From: Zygnema cylindricum
Taxonomy: Eukaryota; Streptophyta; Zygnematophyceae; Zygnematales; Zygnemataceae
Direction: 5' to 3'
Length of the DNA: 64,000 nt
Assembly: GCA_037447655.1 (NCBI GenBank)
Contig: JBBHKE010002224.1
Location: forward strand, 1-64,000
In this document: piece by piece, positions 25,144-37,165 of the stretch
Numbering within the stretch: position 1 is the stretch's first letter
Layout of the letters: the number at the start of each line of letters is the position of its first letter
Notes under the pieces: generated by a model
Database searches by the model: none
Told to the model about the DNA's origin: nothing
Seen by the model: the letters and a program-made list of their open reading frames with translations, nothing else
Translations under genes and position numbers: made by a program

Positions 25144-27063
25144 TCAGAATCCCCTAAAAATGTTCTTCATGCAGCATCGCCCAAATTGTTCGACGGTACA
25201 ACCATGAATAGATTCGCTTGATTCTGCTTGATGCCTCCACAACGCATTTACTATTTTCGTTATTTCGTACAGGAAACTTGTACTCATGACGTGTTCCACT
25301 TGCATGTTTGCAAAATTGACGTACCCGTGCAGCTTCCCCGCCCCGCGCATGCGGTCTCACCAACTCGCACGTGTGTCCGTATCTTCTTTCAGCGCAGGAT
25401 GGCCGCGTTGTGCACTTGCGCAGCAACTAAGAAAGTACAGCCCGTCGTCCACTTGTAAATTGTGAAACTGTACGAAACTGACCGGACGCCGGAAGTCGTC
25501 ACGAAAATTTTCTTAGCCGCATGCTGGCATTTCGCCCGGCCTTAAAAAACAAAAATGGACGGAGAAACATTCTGTACCGGGTTCGAATGCACGGGCGCGC
25601 AGTGCGCTGTCACTCTTTTGGTAAGTAGACAACTCCAGAAAAAGTTAGCTTTAGCGCCGACAAGTAATTACAGAAAGGTTTTGCCCGCGGTTGGAATTGT
25701 CTTGTTATTCGAACGTCTTGCTTAAAACTGTCGAACAGTGCTATTTACGGCCACGCGTCACGTAGTTCTAGGGTTATAATATACGAGCTAAAATCAGTCC
25801 ACAGCTGAACCGAAACAAATGAGTAAATTTAGCACTTGAGAGGCCATTCTATAACGCGTCGATCGATACAATCCTGCAATCTGGCCGTTCATTTTACATT
25901 CCGATAAGCGTACTAAGACCGCACTAAACCAAAAGTGCGTCCGCTGAACGTTTAAATGCGATCGCATAAATAAATTGCAGTAACGCCAATGCACGTACGG
26001 TAACGCTTGTTTTTCACATTTCTTCCACGTTGCCCGAACTCGGGGCATGACAGACTTGACAGTTGTGTGGCGCCAGAGCAAAATGATCCACCCCCAGCCG
26101 CCGTATCTTTGTTCCGGTTTTGTTTTTTCTGCCATGTGGCGACGCCGCATTCCGCAGATCATTTAATCGGTCCTGGATCCACGTCTCTGAAATCATCTGT
26201 TTACAACCCCCCCCTAGGACTGGGGTCCATTGGGTCAAAAATGCTATTTTTCGGTTCATAAAAACGTTTTTTTTTCGCTGACCCGATTGATGTGCCCATT
26301 TCATAACCCTGTGTTATCAATTTGGCCATGTATGTCGCCGTGTCAACATTACAACAAACTGAGAGAAAAGTACGGGAAGTACAAAAGTACGTGACAAGTT
26401 TTTTTTTCTCTGCTGTTTTACTCGTCACATTTCTTTTTCTAAAGATCAACTTCCAAATTGGACAAATCAACTTCCATTTTGCGACGGCTAGAAAGTTTCG
26501 TATACACTTCACGGCCACTTTTAGTGCGTTCTGTATAATTTCACTCCCATATCTTCCGAGCAATAAAATAACACGATTGCCCGACACCCCGCGGCTATCC
26601 AATCCGATTGAACTTTTGCAGCTCTGTTTTTGCGAGTTATGGCGTTAGAAAAAAAAAAAAAACGTTTTCTGACCCAATGGTTCTCAACCCTTCAGCCCTT
26701 AACCCTTTTTTCCAAACGGAATCATCCCTCCAACGGCTCCACTTGCTGGGATCCACCTGCCGCCCGACGGGGAAGCCCCGCCGACTTTTCCGAGTGGCCC
26801 ATGGGCGCCTGTGGCCTGGATCCCGCCAAAAAAGTTGATCTTCGGCAGGATCCGCAGAGTGTCGCTATGGTGACGGACACAACTACACCACGTGACGAAA
26901 CGCTTTACGGAACTCTGGCTCACATGGATCCACGCACGCCGAGTTGCTCAAGATAGAGCTCTGTGATACGCTAACAGGTTTCATGATTTTCCGGAATGTG
27001 TGTTGCTCCCAAGCAGCCTCAGTCTAAAAGATTGTTGAACCTGTTGCTTTGAGAGGCCGAGTA

Positions 27064-27096
<33 letters not shown>

Positions 27097-27164
27097 GGTT
27101 CGGTAGGCACCGGCTGCAAAACCTGGACAACTCTTCTGGACTGCCGCCACGTGCCACACGTGCC
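25144..27164. other. Upstream region of the bHLH gene; no separate gene seen
   Basis: More GC-rich than the DNA to its left. It should contain the promoter and 5' UTR of the bHLH gene. Open frames on both strands here (for example 25154-25426 minus, 26201-26602 minus) do not resemble proteins I know, and I treat them as chance. Confidence 0.4.
27065..27095. repeat. (CTG/GCT)n trinucleotide repeat upstream of the bHLH start
   Basis: About ten CTG units (GCT/TGC in the other frames), 70 bases before the chosen ATG at 27165. In the frame of the bHLH start it would read as an Ala run, but a TGA at 27036-27038 and the lack of an intervening Met place it in the 5' UTR in my model. Confidence 0.8.
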
Positions 27165-27177
27165 ATGGCGCCACGTG
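27148..27177. promoter_or_regulatory. Cluster of three CACGTG G-boxes at the bHLH start codon
   Basis: CACGTG occurs at 27148-27153, 27157-27162 and 27172-27177, flanking the ATG at 27165. The bHLH group encoded here binds E-box type sites, so autoregulation is possible but unproven; the boxes lie in transcribed sequence if the model is right. Confidence 0.5.
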
Positions 27178-29838
27178 ACGCACTGGCAGATGACATGCCT
27201 GGTGCTCGATGGCCGCCCAAGCATACGGGGATGGCCGGGATGCAGATGCCTCAAGAAGATCGCTGGTAGGATTTTTTTTTTTTTATAATTTCTTAGGAAG
27301 TTTGTTTTTGTTTTGCTGCATATTGTTGCTGCGTTTTGCGGCGTTGAGATGTGTCGTCGAACCTTTCTGTATTTTTGTTTTTGTTGCTTGTCTTTTGTTG
27401 TTTCTTTCGAATGCATCCCGTAGTTTCGTGTAAACTGTAAGGAGGAAAACGTATTTTTTTCAGGTGTGACTTTTATGGTTTTGTTTTCTGGCAGAAGAAA
27501 GTGATGCATTATGGTCTTTGCTTTTGTGTCATTTTCTGTCTCATTCTTTATCTGGTATAGTGCAATGTCTAATTGCAGAGCTCTCTCCCAAACTCCTCAA
27601 ATTTGAGACTTTTTGTAGCTTGGTGGTTTGTTGTTTGCAGGCCTCCCTCACAGAACCAGAGTCCCGCCCATCCTAAACAATATTTTGAGCTTCCACCTCG
27701 AAGAAGTGCAAGTCTCCCTGCTGGAAATCCTTCTCTTGGAAATAGTTTACAACAGGGAAATCGTGAACTGCTACAATCTTTGCAGCTTGGACAGTACCAT
27801 CCTATTTTTGGAGCCAAAGGAAGTGGTACTCACCAAAACAATGGTGAACTCCAGTCATATTTGAGTTCAACCCATGAATCATCTATCACAGAACCTCTTT
27901 CAAACCCTTCTTCTCTTGGTCTTCGTGGCTCATCAAGTTCCCAACTCGGGTCAGAGAACAGCCTTGGTCAACAGTATTACCCTTCACATCTTCCTAAGAA
28001 AATGCCAATGCTCTCCTTGAAACGGCAAGAGGGCGAAGCTTTAGAACAAGCCGCCGACTTGGCGGGAACTTTGCAACTTTCGCAATCAAATGGAACTTCT
28101 TCTACTGCAGTGACAACCAACTCGAATATGCTTTCAGGATCTGGAAACATGGTTCAAGAAGGTAGCCATAGAAGCCTTGCAGGAGTCCAAGCTGGAGCTC
28201 TTCTTCGTCGACATTCTGCTCCAGGAGCCATCCTTGGGAATGTGTGGCCTCCTGTAGGACCAATGTCAGGAAATGGTTCAGGATTCAGGGGCTCTTTGCT
28301 CGGCCCCATTTCTGGAGATAATGAAGAACTAAGTCCTGCAGAAAGTGCCGCTGCCAATGGTCACCATCAACAGCAGCTTAGTTTCCTTCACAATGGTGAA
28401 GAAGGAAGGGGGACTCAACATCAGGTCGAGAATTCAAAGCTTAATGGTGTGGATAATCTGCAGCTTGGGTCTGGTAGTCAAGCAGCAAATGATCACAGAA
28501 GTACTTGGGAGAGAGTAGTAGCACCAACCATCGACTTCAGTGATCAACTGGGACCTATGCCCAGAGGAGATTCTAAAAAACGGTCTGGATCTGACTTGGC
28601 AATGGAGATGGATGAGCTGGCGGACTTCGATTTAATAGCAAAGAAACGACCAAAGTCACCACCAGGGGACTATTCACAAGACGTAAGTAGATTCTGGAAG
28701 TCTTTTCAACTGGTAGGAATACTCTTTAAGTTTGTTGATGGTTTGTTTCTTAACACTGACTGAGTAACGACTTGTTAGTGTCCATGCTCCTTGGTTTGCT
28801 GGTTCCTGATATGGTCGAGCTTGTAAGGTTTCTGAAAATCCGTATGGCTGATTGTTATATTGGATGGATTTTCTCGTCTCTGTGCAGCGAAAGTATGATG
28901 AAAGTCTCCTTGACGGTTCGCATTCAACATTCATATCCTCCGGCGCAGATTTAGGTGGCCTTAATCCCGAGAATGCTGTTCTTTGCAAAGCCAGGGCAAA
29001 AAGGGGTTGTGCAACCCATCCTCGCAGCATTGCTGAAAGGGTAAGTGTCTGTATTTTGTTATTGACTGTTCAAGTTATGTCTTTTCTGATGTGTGCCTGG
29101 AGAGGTGATTCCAGACTAACACCTAGCAAGCTTGCGAACAGGTTGGCCTCTGGTGTCTTTGATTTATGGTTAGGCCCAGGATTGTTTTTGTCGGTTTCTC
29201 GAACCGAACCCTAATTTGCTGCAGCCACAGGTTTGTTAAATGAAAGTCGTCTGTTCCCAATATGCTGTCTGTATGTATGACCTAGAGTAACGTAGGTTGT
29301 TGAATGTTACCTGACAATATATGGCTTTTAATGTTGCAGGTTCGTAGAACGAGGATTAGTGAGAATATGAAAAGACTGCAAGACCTTGTGCCAAATATCA
29401 ACAACCAGGCAAACACCGCCGAGATGTTGGAAGAGGCGGTGGAATATATGAAGTTTCTTAAACGGAAAGTGCAGGTAAGAAGAGCTTTTTCCTTTTGTTT
29501 TCCAGCCTGGAGACTTCAGTGAATATTTATTTTTCCTGTACCTTTGTGAAATCTCTTAGGGGGGTATTGTGGAAGTCTGGAAACAGTCAGTCTCTGCTTT
29601 TCTGTGATCCGGACATGTAGTTTTATGTATCAGGGAATCTGCGCGATGTATGAAGTATGTGAATTGCGCGATGTTATTTTGTTGTATTTTCCTGCTTTTT
29701 GTCATCTCGTGTATTTTGGGAGACCTAAAAACTTTGTTGTCTGGGCTATTGCAGGAATTGCAAAGGAGATTGGATGCATCAGGTTTGAGCGATGAAATGG
29801 AATGGCGTACATTTAGGCAGCCAGAGGATGGCTCTTAA
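27165..29838 (+). CDS. bHLH transcription factor, FBH/AKS type (bHLH80/122/128/130 group)
   Basis: Predicted 504-residue nuclear DNA-binding protein. Exons: 27165-27265, 27641-28682, 28888-29040, 29340-29474 and 29755-29838, all with GT...AG borders and matching phases; the first junction completes a Trp codon. The conserved plant block RAKRGCATHPRSIAER ends exon 3 and continues in exon 4 as VRRTRISENMKRLQDLVPNI, followed by NTAEMLEEAVEYMKFLKRKVQ (helix 2). His, Glu and Arg of the basic region are present, as expected for E-box/G-box contact. LLRRHSAPGAILG near residues 220-232 matches the N-terminal RHSSSPAG motif of this group. The rest of the N-terminal two-thirds is Ser/Gln/Gly-rich and probably disordered. 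In Arabidopsis members activate CONSTANS (FBH) or guard-cell K+ channel genes (AKS); the role here is inferred only from family. The start at 27165 has a strong CCATGG context; 27195 is the next Met. C-terminal to the helices only about 27 residues follow. Confidence 0.92.
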
Positions 29839-31500
29839 AAGGCAGAAAATTCTTCGTGGAAAAGTGAACTCCATGAAATGATTGTGGAGCGGTTGTCAGG
29901 GGATTTTAACGTGTAAACTTTTATCTTTAATCTTGAAAGCCTCGTTGCACTGTCTACAGTACTTTTTCCTGTGGTTTTTCAACGGTTCTGCGCGAAAGAG
30001 CGACTGAGAAGAAAGAGGAATCAGATGGTACCCATGGATTTGCTATCACATAAAGCTGTAAATAGAGTATCAAGCAGTGGGTGAGAAGAAGACCCCTCGG
30101 AAATTCAATACTTGGGAGAACTATTGTCCTCTTGCTCAGCTCCCTGCGGTACAAACTGGTCTTGAGCCCGTACACCTACGACACCATCGTCACGCTCCGC
30201 TCTCATTTTTGTGTGAGAATGCTTTCACTTTTCCACTTTCTGTTAAATCGACTGACATAATAGACTGCGTGAAACACCAATAGAAAGTATAGTTTGGAGC
30301 CTCTCTTAATTGGTAGTTGACCTAAAGTGATATAAAAAGGAGGGCTTCTTCAGAGAGGCTGAATATCAGGGTAGATAGTAGTACAGGTACTTGGGACAGT
30401 AGGCACGGAGGGAGAGACAAAACTGACAGCGTATGTGAGTGAGGGTTATGGTTACATGTGAGGAAATCAGTAGGTCAATAGGAGGGAAATTCAGGTTTGA
30501 GGTAGTGTGGATTTTTTTTTTTTAAAGGCAGACGAAGCAATAATTGACGTATGTGTATGACACCTTTTATGTTACCTTGAGTGTACAATAGCATGTGTTT
30601 CTTCTTTTGCATTTATGAAATTTCACAGGCTTTCGTTTACAATTTTTAAACAACTCGATTTTCAGACGAAGTCAACTCCTTTCAAAGTTAGATAATGAAG
30701 AGCCGTGGGTTTTTGTGAAACAATTGTCTTGTTTCGTTGTTTGATAAATCTTCTTTATGGTTTGATTAGAGTGGTAGTAGTCGATATAAGATTACTCGGT
30801 AGTAAGAGTTGTGGCGTTTTCGTTTGTGGGAATTTCATAGGTGGGATACAATTTTGGTAGTTCTGGAAATCTTGGAGAGGTGAATTTAAAGACCTCTTGA
30901 TTGATGGCCAAGTCTAAAGGCTTGTTCAATTGTGCTTTCTTTCGTGACTTCTGTCGGAACAGCTGGGAATCACAAAAAATATTAACTGATATTTGATGGC
31001 TATTTCACTGGAAAATGTCTTCTTTACTGTTGTAATGTTGAGGGACAAAGTAAATCGTCCTTTTTGTCAATCGCGCTAGTGTCTGCGTCCTGTTTCTATA
31101 GTTGGACGTTTGCCCAACCTTTGAAATAGGTTCAACAATTGAGAAATTTGGGGAATGCCTAACGAAGTTTATTTTAAAATGTCTTGCTGTGCATAATGAT
31201 TACCAATCAATAGTGCTTGTTGATACAATGATACATAATATTTTGTTGAGAATGCATGATTGTAGTCCACATCTGTACATGGGAAAAAAAAGAGGCGAAG
31301 ACGAAATAGAAAACAGTTCGCTAGTGGAAGAAATATAAAGGAAAATCAGGTTGTCATTTGGAAAGTAACGAATAAGGGGAAGCTATCAAAGGACACTGAA
31401 AGGTACAGTGAAGCCTGAAAACAAAGTCTTGCTGATCAACCTTCATCATTGTCAAGAATCTAATTCAAGCACACCAATGTTGACGACCCATACCAGCAAG
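29839..31500. other. 3' region of the bHLH gene and following spacer
   Basis: Presumably the 3' UTR followed by AT-rich DNA. No gene is supported. Confidence 0.4.
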
Positions 31501-31803
31501 ACCTTAACGAGGAGGACAGGAGAAAGCAGTCGCTGGAAAAAAATAAGTATTGACAGGAGCAGGAGGGCTCCAGTGGCCCCTCCTCTCGGGAGATCGCCGA
31601 CCACAAGCACAAAGGAACTTAATCAAAGCAACTCTGAAAGGACCAATGATCTTGACCACCACCAGAAGAATTATTCCCAGCATTGCGGTGTGCATAAACC
31701 CGCTCCATCGTAGCCACTTACCAAGCGGCTCTCCAACAAGTTGAGCCCACTGACCACCGACTGTGACCGAGGTATATATCGCTAAAACAATATCTAGAAT
31801 ACA

Positions 31804-32202
31804 TCAGTGACCGTCGAACAAAACAGTGTCGATCCACTGTGATGGAATAACATGTGAAACCTCTCGACAAACACAATACCAACCCTCAGGAGCAATAGTC
31901 CCAACATTGTCCTGTGGTTGAATCAACTCTTCTCCATGGGAGTAATGAGGCAAACGGATGCCATGGGGCTGAATAACACGGCCGCACGAGCAAAGGAGAG
32001 AACGGAGCAAAGGTGGACGAGGGAGACCAACCTTGAACTTGAGGGCGGTGGTGAAATGAAGAGGTTTGAAGCGTAGAGTGTGAAAAATAAGTATTGCCAG
32101 AAACGAAGCTCCAAACTGGGCACATGATAGAAGTAAGTGCCTCGAAAAGCTTGAATCAATCGGTGTAGGTAACCTTACCAAAAAAAAATATTGGGCACGC
32201 AT
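31804..32202 (-). pseudogene. Second decayed copy of the retroelement protein
   Basis: On the minus strand a 132-codon frame reads FTTALKFKVGLPRPPLL, CSCGRVIQPHGIRLPHYSHG and CREVSHVIPSQWIDTVLFDG. This lines up with the plus-strand element at 22742-23988 (FYAALHLRLGL, HLLRCSQGGE, KREVSHILLP, RVDQFF) and keeps the CSCG...PHG block that copy has lost. The frame stops soon after the VSH...DTVL block, so it is a fragment. The GC-rich stretch 31400-31800 next to it may be the rest of the element, too eroded to read. Confidence 0.65.
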
Positions 32203-33790
32203 ACGAGGCTTGGTGATGACAACGGAGAAAACCAGCGTATCCGCTAGATTAAGGGGTGGAATAGATGAGGCCGGCTGAGGAAGAAATTGTGGGAATGATA
32301 AGACACAGTCCGAAACACGAGGATGTCAGTAGCAAGAGCATGTGTATCCTCGTCCAAAAATCAAGAGAAAATCGTGCAAGCAATAAGGCACCAACTCCTG
32401 AAGTGAGCAGCGGTCGCCAAACCTAGCATTAACACTCAACTCAACCCTCCCGCAAGGAAGAGAGAGGATGCTTGAAACCTAACAAAGTGTGAAGGCCATT
32501 CGTAGAGGATCATGGACTCCTTCGAAAACGTGTTGACTCGCACGTGATAGTTCCCATCCTTACTTGTTGTTTTACTCAAACGTCCACTATACTTGATTGC
32601 CTACTACCTCCACCCTCTTTTATTTTTTCCTTCATAAGAGTCGATAAGCCTAAAATATTAGCTAGCCTGTTGCCAACATCGCTTTCGACCAGCCGGCTAG
32701 TCGATCTCTTTTGGGGCTTTGGACTTGACTCCTATGACCACAATAGGATTTGTGTTTACTTGTTTTTTTGTATGGTTAAAAGGAGGATGTTGACAATACG
32801 CGTGTTTAGTGTAAACAAAAAAAAAAATCAAAAGTGTCCACATTTGCGTACTGCGGGTGTGCACACCATGCAAACCTCATAGTTTTGTACGAAAACGTCA
32901 CCGTTACCTTGGCATTATGATGTAATAATACGTCACATTTGATGACGACGGGCGACAAAATAATTTTTGTAACAACGTTGGGGACAACAAATCTCACGAG
33001 AAAGGACCAAAAAGAGAACAAAATGCCGCAAGCGGAATAGAAAAAAAATATTGCCGCGATTGAAATAGGTAAAACTGCAAAAGGGTCTTTTTTAAGATGG
33101 ATAACATGACAATTCTTCCTTTGGTACATTGAATGAAACCTATCACACGTTTGTTTTTCATTTAGGTTCACCTATTTTCCGGCCGGCCTACCCATTTTTG
33201 CCAAACATCCGAAACAATTCCCATACAATTCTGCATCTATTTACGTGCAATCCTAAATTTTAACTACCATACTATATGGTATTTTGCAGACCATAAACCG
33301 CACACTATGAATAGGGGCCTACCATGGATTAGAAGTGGGGTGTAGTCCGGTGATGTGTGCACTAAAGTAGTACGATATGTTTAGTGCAAAAAAATGCCAA
33401 ATAGCATGCAGCTTAAAATTGCAGAAGTCAGCAAAATTGTAGCCACGTCTCACATTAAATAAGGTCAGCGTCCGGCGATATGCTAATGTAAGAACCGACG
33501 TACGTCAGATTTTCCTAACTCGAAAAATTACATTCATTTATGACGCTATTTGACGTCATTTTAATGGGTGCCGGTGTCCTACCATATTGTGAACATATTA
33601 AAATAACATACGGACATGTTTAATTTACAATTTTACATTTAAAAAACATATTGTACTAAAATCCCTACTTTTTATTTATGATGAAAAATTGAAAACCTAC
33701 GAGTTTATGCGAGAGCATCGCGTCGCGTGACATTCGTCCGTACAGGACGTGACATTTCAAGCGCCAGTTGAAGAAAGTTCATATTCCAAC
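32203..33790. other. Spacer without recognised genes
   Basis: Possibly more decayed retroelement sequence up to about 32540, then AT-rich DNA. Nothing further is supported. Confidence 0.35.
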
Positions 33791-33798
33791 ACGTCTTA

Positions 33799-34712
33799 GG
33801 GCGTGCCCCCATGTAACCGAAACTTTGAAACGTTACTTTGGATTTTAGCGCCGATTTTACGGTGTACTTTTCAAAGTGTGCCTATGTCAATCGTTACTTG
33901 CGCGTTCATAACTTCGAATATGTGACAGTTGTAGACGTCTACAAAATGTGCGACAGTCTACGAAACGAAATGTAGACGAGTACGAAACTACGAAACTTCC
34001 TAAAAACGGCGACGATTGTAGACGTCGAGGTTTTTGTGACGTTGTAGATGTTTAGGGTTTTGTGACATAGCGAAGTCATGCTACCATGTGACGTCATCAG
34101 TACGTACATTTTCCGCCATGGCTTCCTGATTTCGTTTTCTTATCTTTTATCATTCGATATGCCATCAAACTTAGACCAAAAATATTAAAAAAAAAGAAAA
34201 AAACACTGTCATTTGATACTATTATTGCTGCATCTTGTGTAAATATGAGAGAAAGAGGAGTGGTCGAGTGAGAAAGAGGGGGAGAGACGAGGACGCTGTA
34301 AACTTTTGCAAAGGACCCATGAAGGAAAGTGGAGGTCCGCGACCCTTGCAAATTTTTTTCCCATGTGCATGCACGTGACGAGGAGTGAAAAAAATAGCGT
34401 GTACTTTCCTTCGTGCATTTTTTTTCGAAAGCGTTTGACACGTGCAATCCAAGTTTTATATTCGTCAATAGGGTAGTATTTTGATAAATACCAGGTCGCG
34501 ATTTGATTCCAGTGCAAGTGTGAAGATGAGCTGGAAGTGGGTCGCGATAATAATAACACCAAATTGCCGTACCCTCCAAGTTCCAAGAAGACGCAAAATG
34601 TACTTGTGTTTTTGCCCATTTTTCATACGGCGTAATATTTTCTCGTTACAAGTCCCATTTTCTATGAAAACGACGGAGAAAAACCCTTACTTGAACACAT
34701 GGGGACACGCCC
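33799..34712. mobile_element. PIF/Harbinger-like non-autonomous element (copy F1)
   Basis: Begins GGGCGTGCCCCCATGTA and ends ACATGGGGACACGCCC, an inverted pair. Flanking triplets are TTA and TCA, close to the TWA duplication of this superfamily. The interior shares blocks with F3 at 40496-41448 (for example GGACCCATGAA and GCACGTGACGAG). No transposase frame is recognised. Confidence 0.7.
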
Positions 34713-35225
34713 TCACCGACATCACCGACCACGTGGTGACAAATGTCAACCAGGGCTACGGCGCATTCGTCCCCCAAAACTGTCACTTCACGCCCGCTTT
34801 CAATGATTCGACAATTTATAGCTTCGGGATTCGCATCCGTATGTCATAAATAGACCAATCATCAAAAAGTATCTTTGGAGTGGCCGTTTCGGGCAATGTT
34901 CTTTTGAGCAAACCTTTTGTACCTCGAAGCCCTAATCTCGTTTTAGCTTGTTTAAACTGCTATTTTAAACTAATACGGAATCAGAAAAACCGTAAAAAAA
35001 ATGAAAAATGCAAAGAAGATTAAACTGCAGGCAAGGTACATTCTGTCATTTTTCCAATTAGGATGCAGTTAGATCAGACGAAAAACGAGGTATATTACAA
35101 AATTTTGTTCTAGACCGTACTATGTCGTACCATTATCATTATTAACAAATACAACTGTTTGTAATAAAAGTACACCTTCAAATGTACTTTTGAAGAAATT
35201 CAATATCCGACACCTTAAATATAAA

Positions 35226-35501
35226 GTATATTTCAAAAGTAGGTGAAAGTAGGCCCATACAATATGCCTATTGTATGCAAAACATACAATAAGACCTTAA
35301 GACCCATATTGTATTCGGACCTATTCGGACCAATTAAAACATTCAGACCAAAAATATTTATTTACACCGTCAGATTCGGACGATCGGACGGTCGATGATC
35401 AAAGTAGCGATCTAAGAAGATCACATAAAAAGCCCATAACACAACTTAGGATAAAGGCGCCGACCAAAGGCCTGCCATAAAACGCCTACTTTTGAACTAT
35501 G
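35226..35501. mobile_element. hAT-like MITE, family CATAGTTCAAAA (copy B, short)
   Basis: The left end is degenerate (TATATTTCAAAAGTAGGTG); the right end is CGCCTACTTTTGAACTATG. The flanks ATATAAAG and AAATAAAG match at 7 of 8 positions. It carries the family block GATCGGACGGTCGATGATCA and lacks part of the interior found in copy C. Confidence 0.72.
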
Positions 35502-35679
35502 AAATAAAGTATCAGAAGATGTCTAAAACGTGACATTTCGTCTACATTTTGTGCCGTCGAGAGACATGGTTTAATCGAATCTTCACACGATCAAACTACC
35601 TTAAAACGTCTAATCATTTTTGGAATGCCAGTAAAAACACAACACTGCTTTGGGGAATTGAGAGCCCAATAGGCCGAAG

Positions 35680-36136
35680 CATAGTTCAAAATTAGGTGAC
35701 CGTACGCCCATACTATATGCCTATTGTATGCAAAACATACAATATGGCCTTAAGACCCATATTGTATTGGCCGCAAAATGAAATAAATGAATAACAGGGT
35801 TGAGTTGCACATGGATCGATAGAGAATTAAACGTCATGTCTAAATTTGAAAAAAAAATCGGACAAAAAAATCTTTTTCTGTGAATTTTGAGCGACTTTCT
35901 ATTTAAACCGTCAGATTTGGACGATCTGACGGTCGTTGATGAAAGTAACGATCTAAGAAGATCACATGAAAAGCCCATAACACAACTTACGATAGGACTA
36001 TCGTTAGATTCGGAAGATCGGACGGTCGCTGATGAAAGTAGTGATCTAAGAAGATCACATGGAAAGCCAGTAACACAACTTACGCTAAAGGCGGCCTACA
36101 AAAGGCCTACCAAAAAACGCCTACTTTTGAACTATG
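35680..36136. mobile_element. hAT-like MITE, family CATAGTTCAAAA (copy C)
   Basis: Ends CATAGTTCAAAATTAGGTG / CGCCTACTTTTGAACTATG with a perfect 8-bp target duplication GGCCGAAG at 35672-35679 and 36137-36144. An internal segment of about 90 bases (GATCTAAGAAGATCACATG context) is duplicated in tandem from about 35907 to 36095. No coding capacity. Confidence 0.85.
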
Positions 36137-36217
36137 GGCCGAAGGCCCCAAGAGTGTCCGACAATCCAACGGTTTCAAAAAGCCTCTTTGAAACGTCGCA
36201 TATCAGTATATAAATAA

Positions 36218-36908
36218 GGGTGTGTCTCCATGTACTTGTAACTTAGAGAAATTACTTTGTTTTTTAGCGCAGATCCGGCGGACCCGGATTTCAAGTGTCC
36301 CTATGTCTAAAAACGGAATTAAAACTTAAGGGTGTGACGATTGTATACGCTGACATGCCCGTGACGGCTGCCAACGTCTACAATCTGTGATTCTCCAAAT
36401 TGTTCGTGAGAGGCGGCGAGTCCGAATTGATGTGGCGCCCTCAGAGATTTTTCACGTTTGCGTGAAATGGCATCGGAATCTTCAGATCCCCTGAAATGAA
36501 GAAATCCGTACTGAACAGAAACTGACAAAACGAAACAAATTATGTACTTTGATGGACGCAAACGGACAAAACGTACTGAACGAAAATTGACAAAACGAAA
36601 CAAATTATGTACTTTGATGGACGCAAAAGATACAACACGTGTAAATACGTGTTATAATTTGTTTAGCGGAAATACTTTGTTTTTAAAAGCATCTTCCTTG
36701 TTTTTTAAAGAAAAGTTTGAAGATGACGTTTTTTGGCGTGGCCTTGGGTCGAAGAGCACAAGACGACAACATGTAGTACATTTTAAATTCGAATGTACTT
36801 CTCCTTTTTTCTATTTTTTTGTACGGTTGACACTTACGCGGTACGGCGCAAAGTTTTAGAAGAAAACGACAGAAGAAAACCCTTACTTAGGCACATGGAG
36901 GCGCACCC
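36218..36908. mobile_element. PIF/Harbinger-like non-autonomous element (copy F2)
   Basis: Begins GGGTGTGTCTCCATGTA and ends CACATGGAGGCGCACCC, with TAA on both sides (36215-36217 and 36909-36911). The interior contains a 57-60 base direct repeat around 36536-36620 (ATTATGTACTTTGATGGACG twice). No transposase frame. Confidence 0.72.
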
Positions 36909-36989
36909 TAAGAGTCTTTCAGACGCCTTTGTGGAAAAGCCTTATATAGGCGGTATGTCTGTTTCTGTCCGTCCGCAGTACGGATTACC

Positions 36990-37165
36990 GTACCGTTGAT
37001 AGCGTTGCCAACCGTCAGTGTGCAGACCTCTGTACGGATGGCGTAATGTAGTACTGCCGTGCGTCAGCGGTAGAGACCGTCGTACCGCTGGCACGACGTA
37101 ACGTGGCCGTGCGTCGGCAGTATATACTGCCGTACCGCAGGTACAATGTTACGGTGCCGTCAATT
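36990..37165. repeat. 50-base tandem repeat, about 3.5 units
   Basis: Units begin GTAC at 36990, 37032, 37082 and 37132; the spacing between the last three is exactly 50 bases. Units share GTACCG-TGG...GCCGTGCGTC-GC. The first unit is 8 bases short and the last is incomplete. GC-rich and full of CGTAC words. Confidence 0.7.

Noticed and set aside
25154-25458. Open frames on both strands with several Cys and His
   Set aside because: No spacing typical of zinc fingers or transposases; they overlap each other on opposite strands.
25560-25625. GGGTTCGAATGC, resembling a tRNA T-loop
   Set aside because: No acceptor stem, D-arm or anticodon arm could be placed around it.
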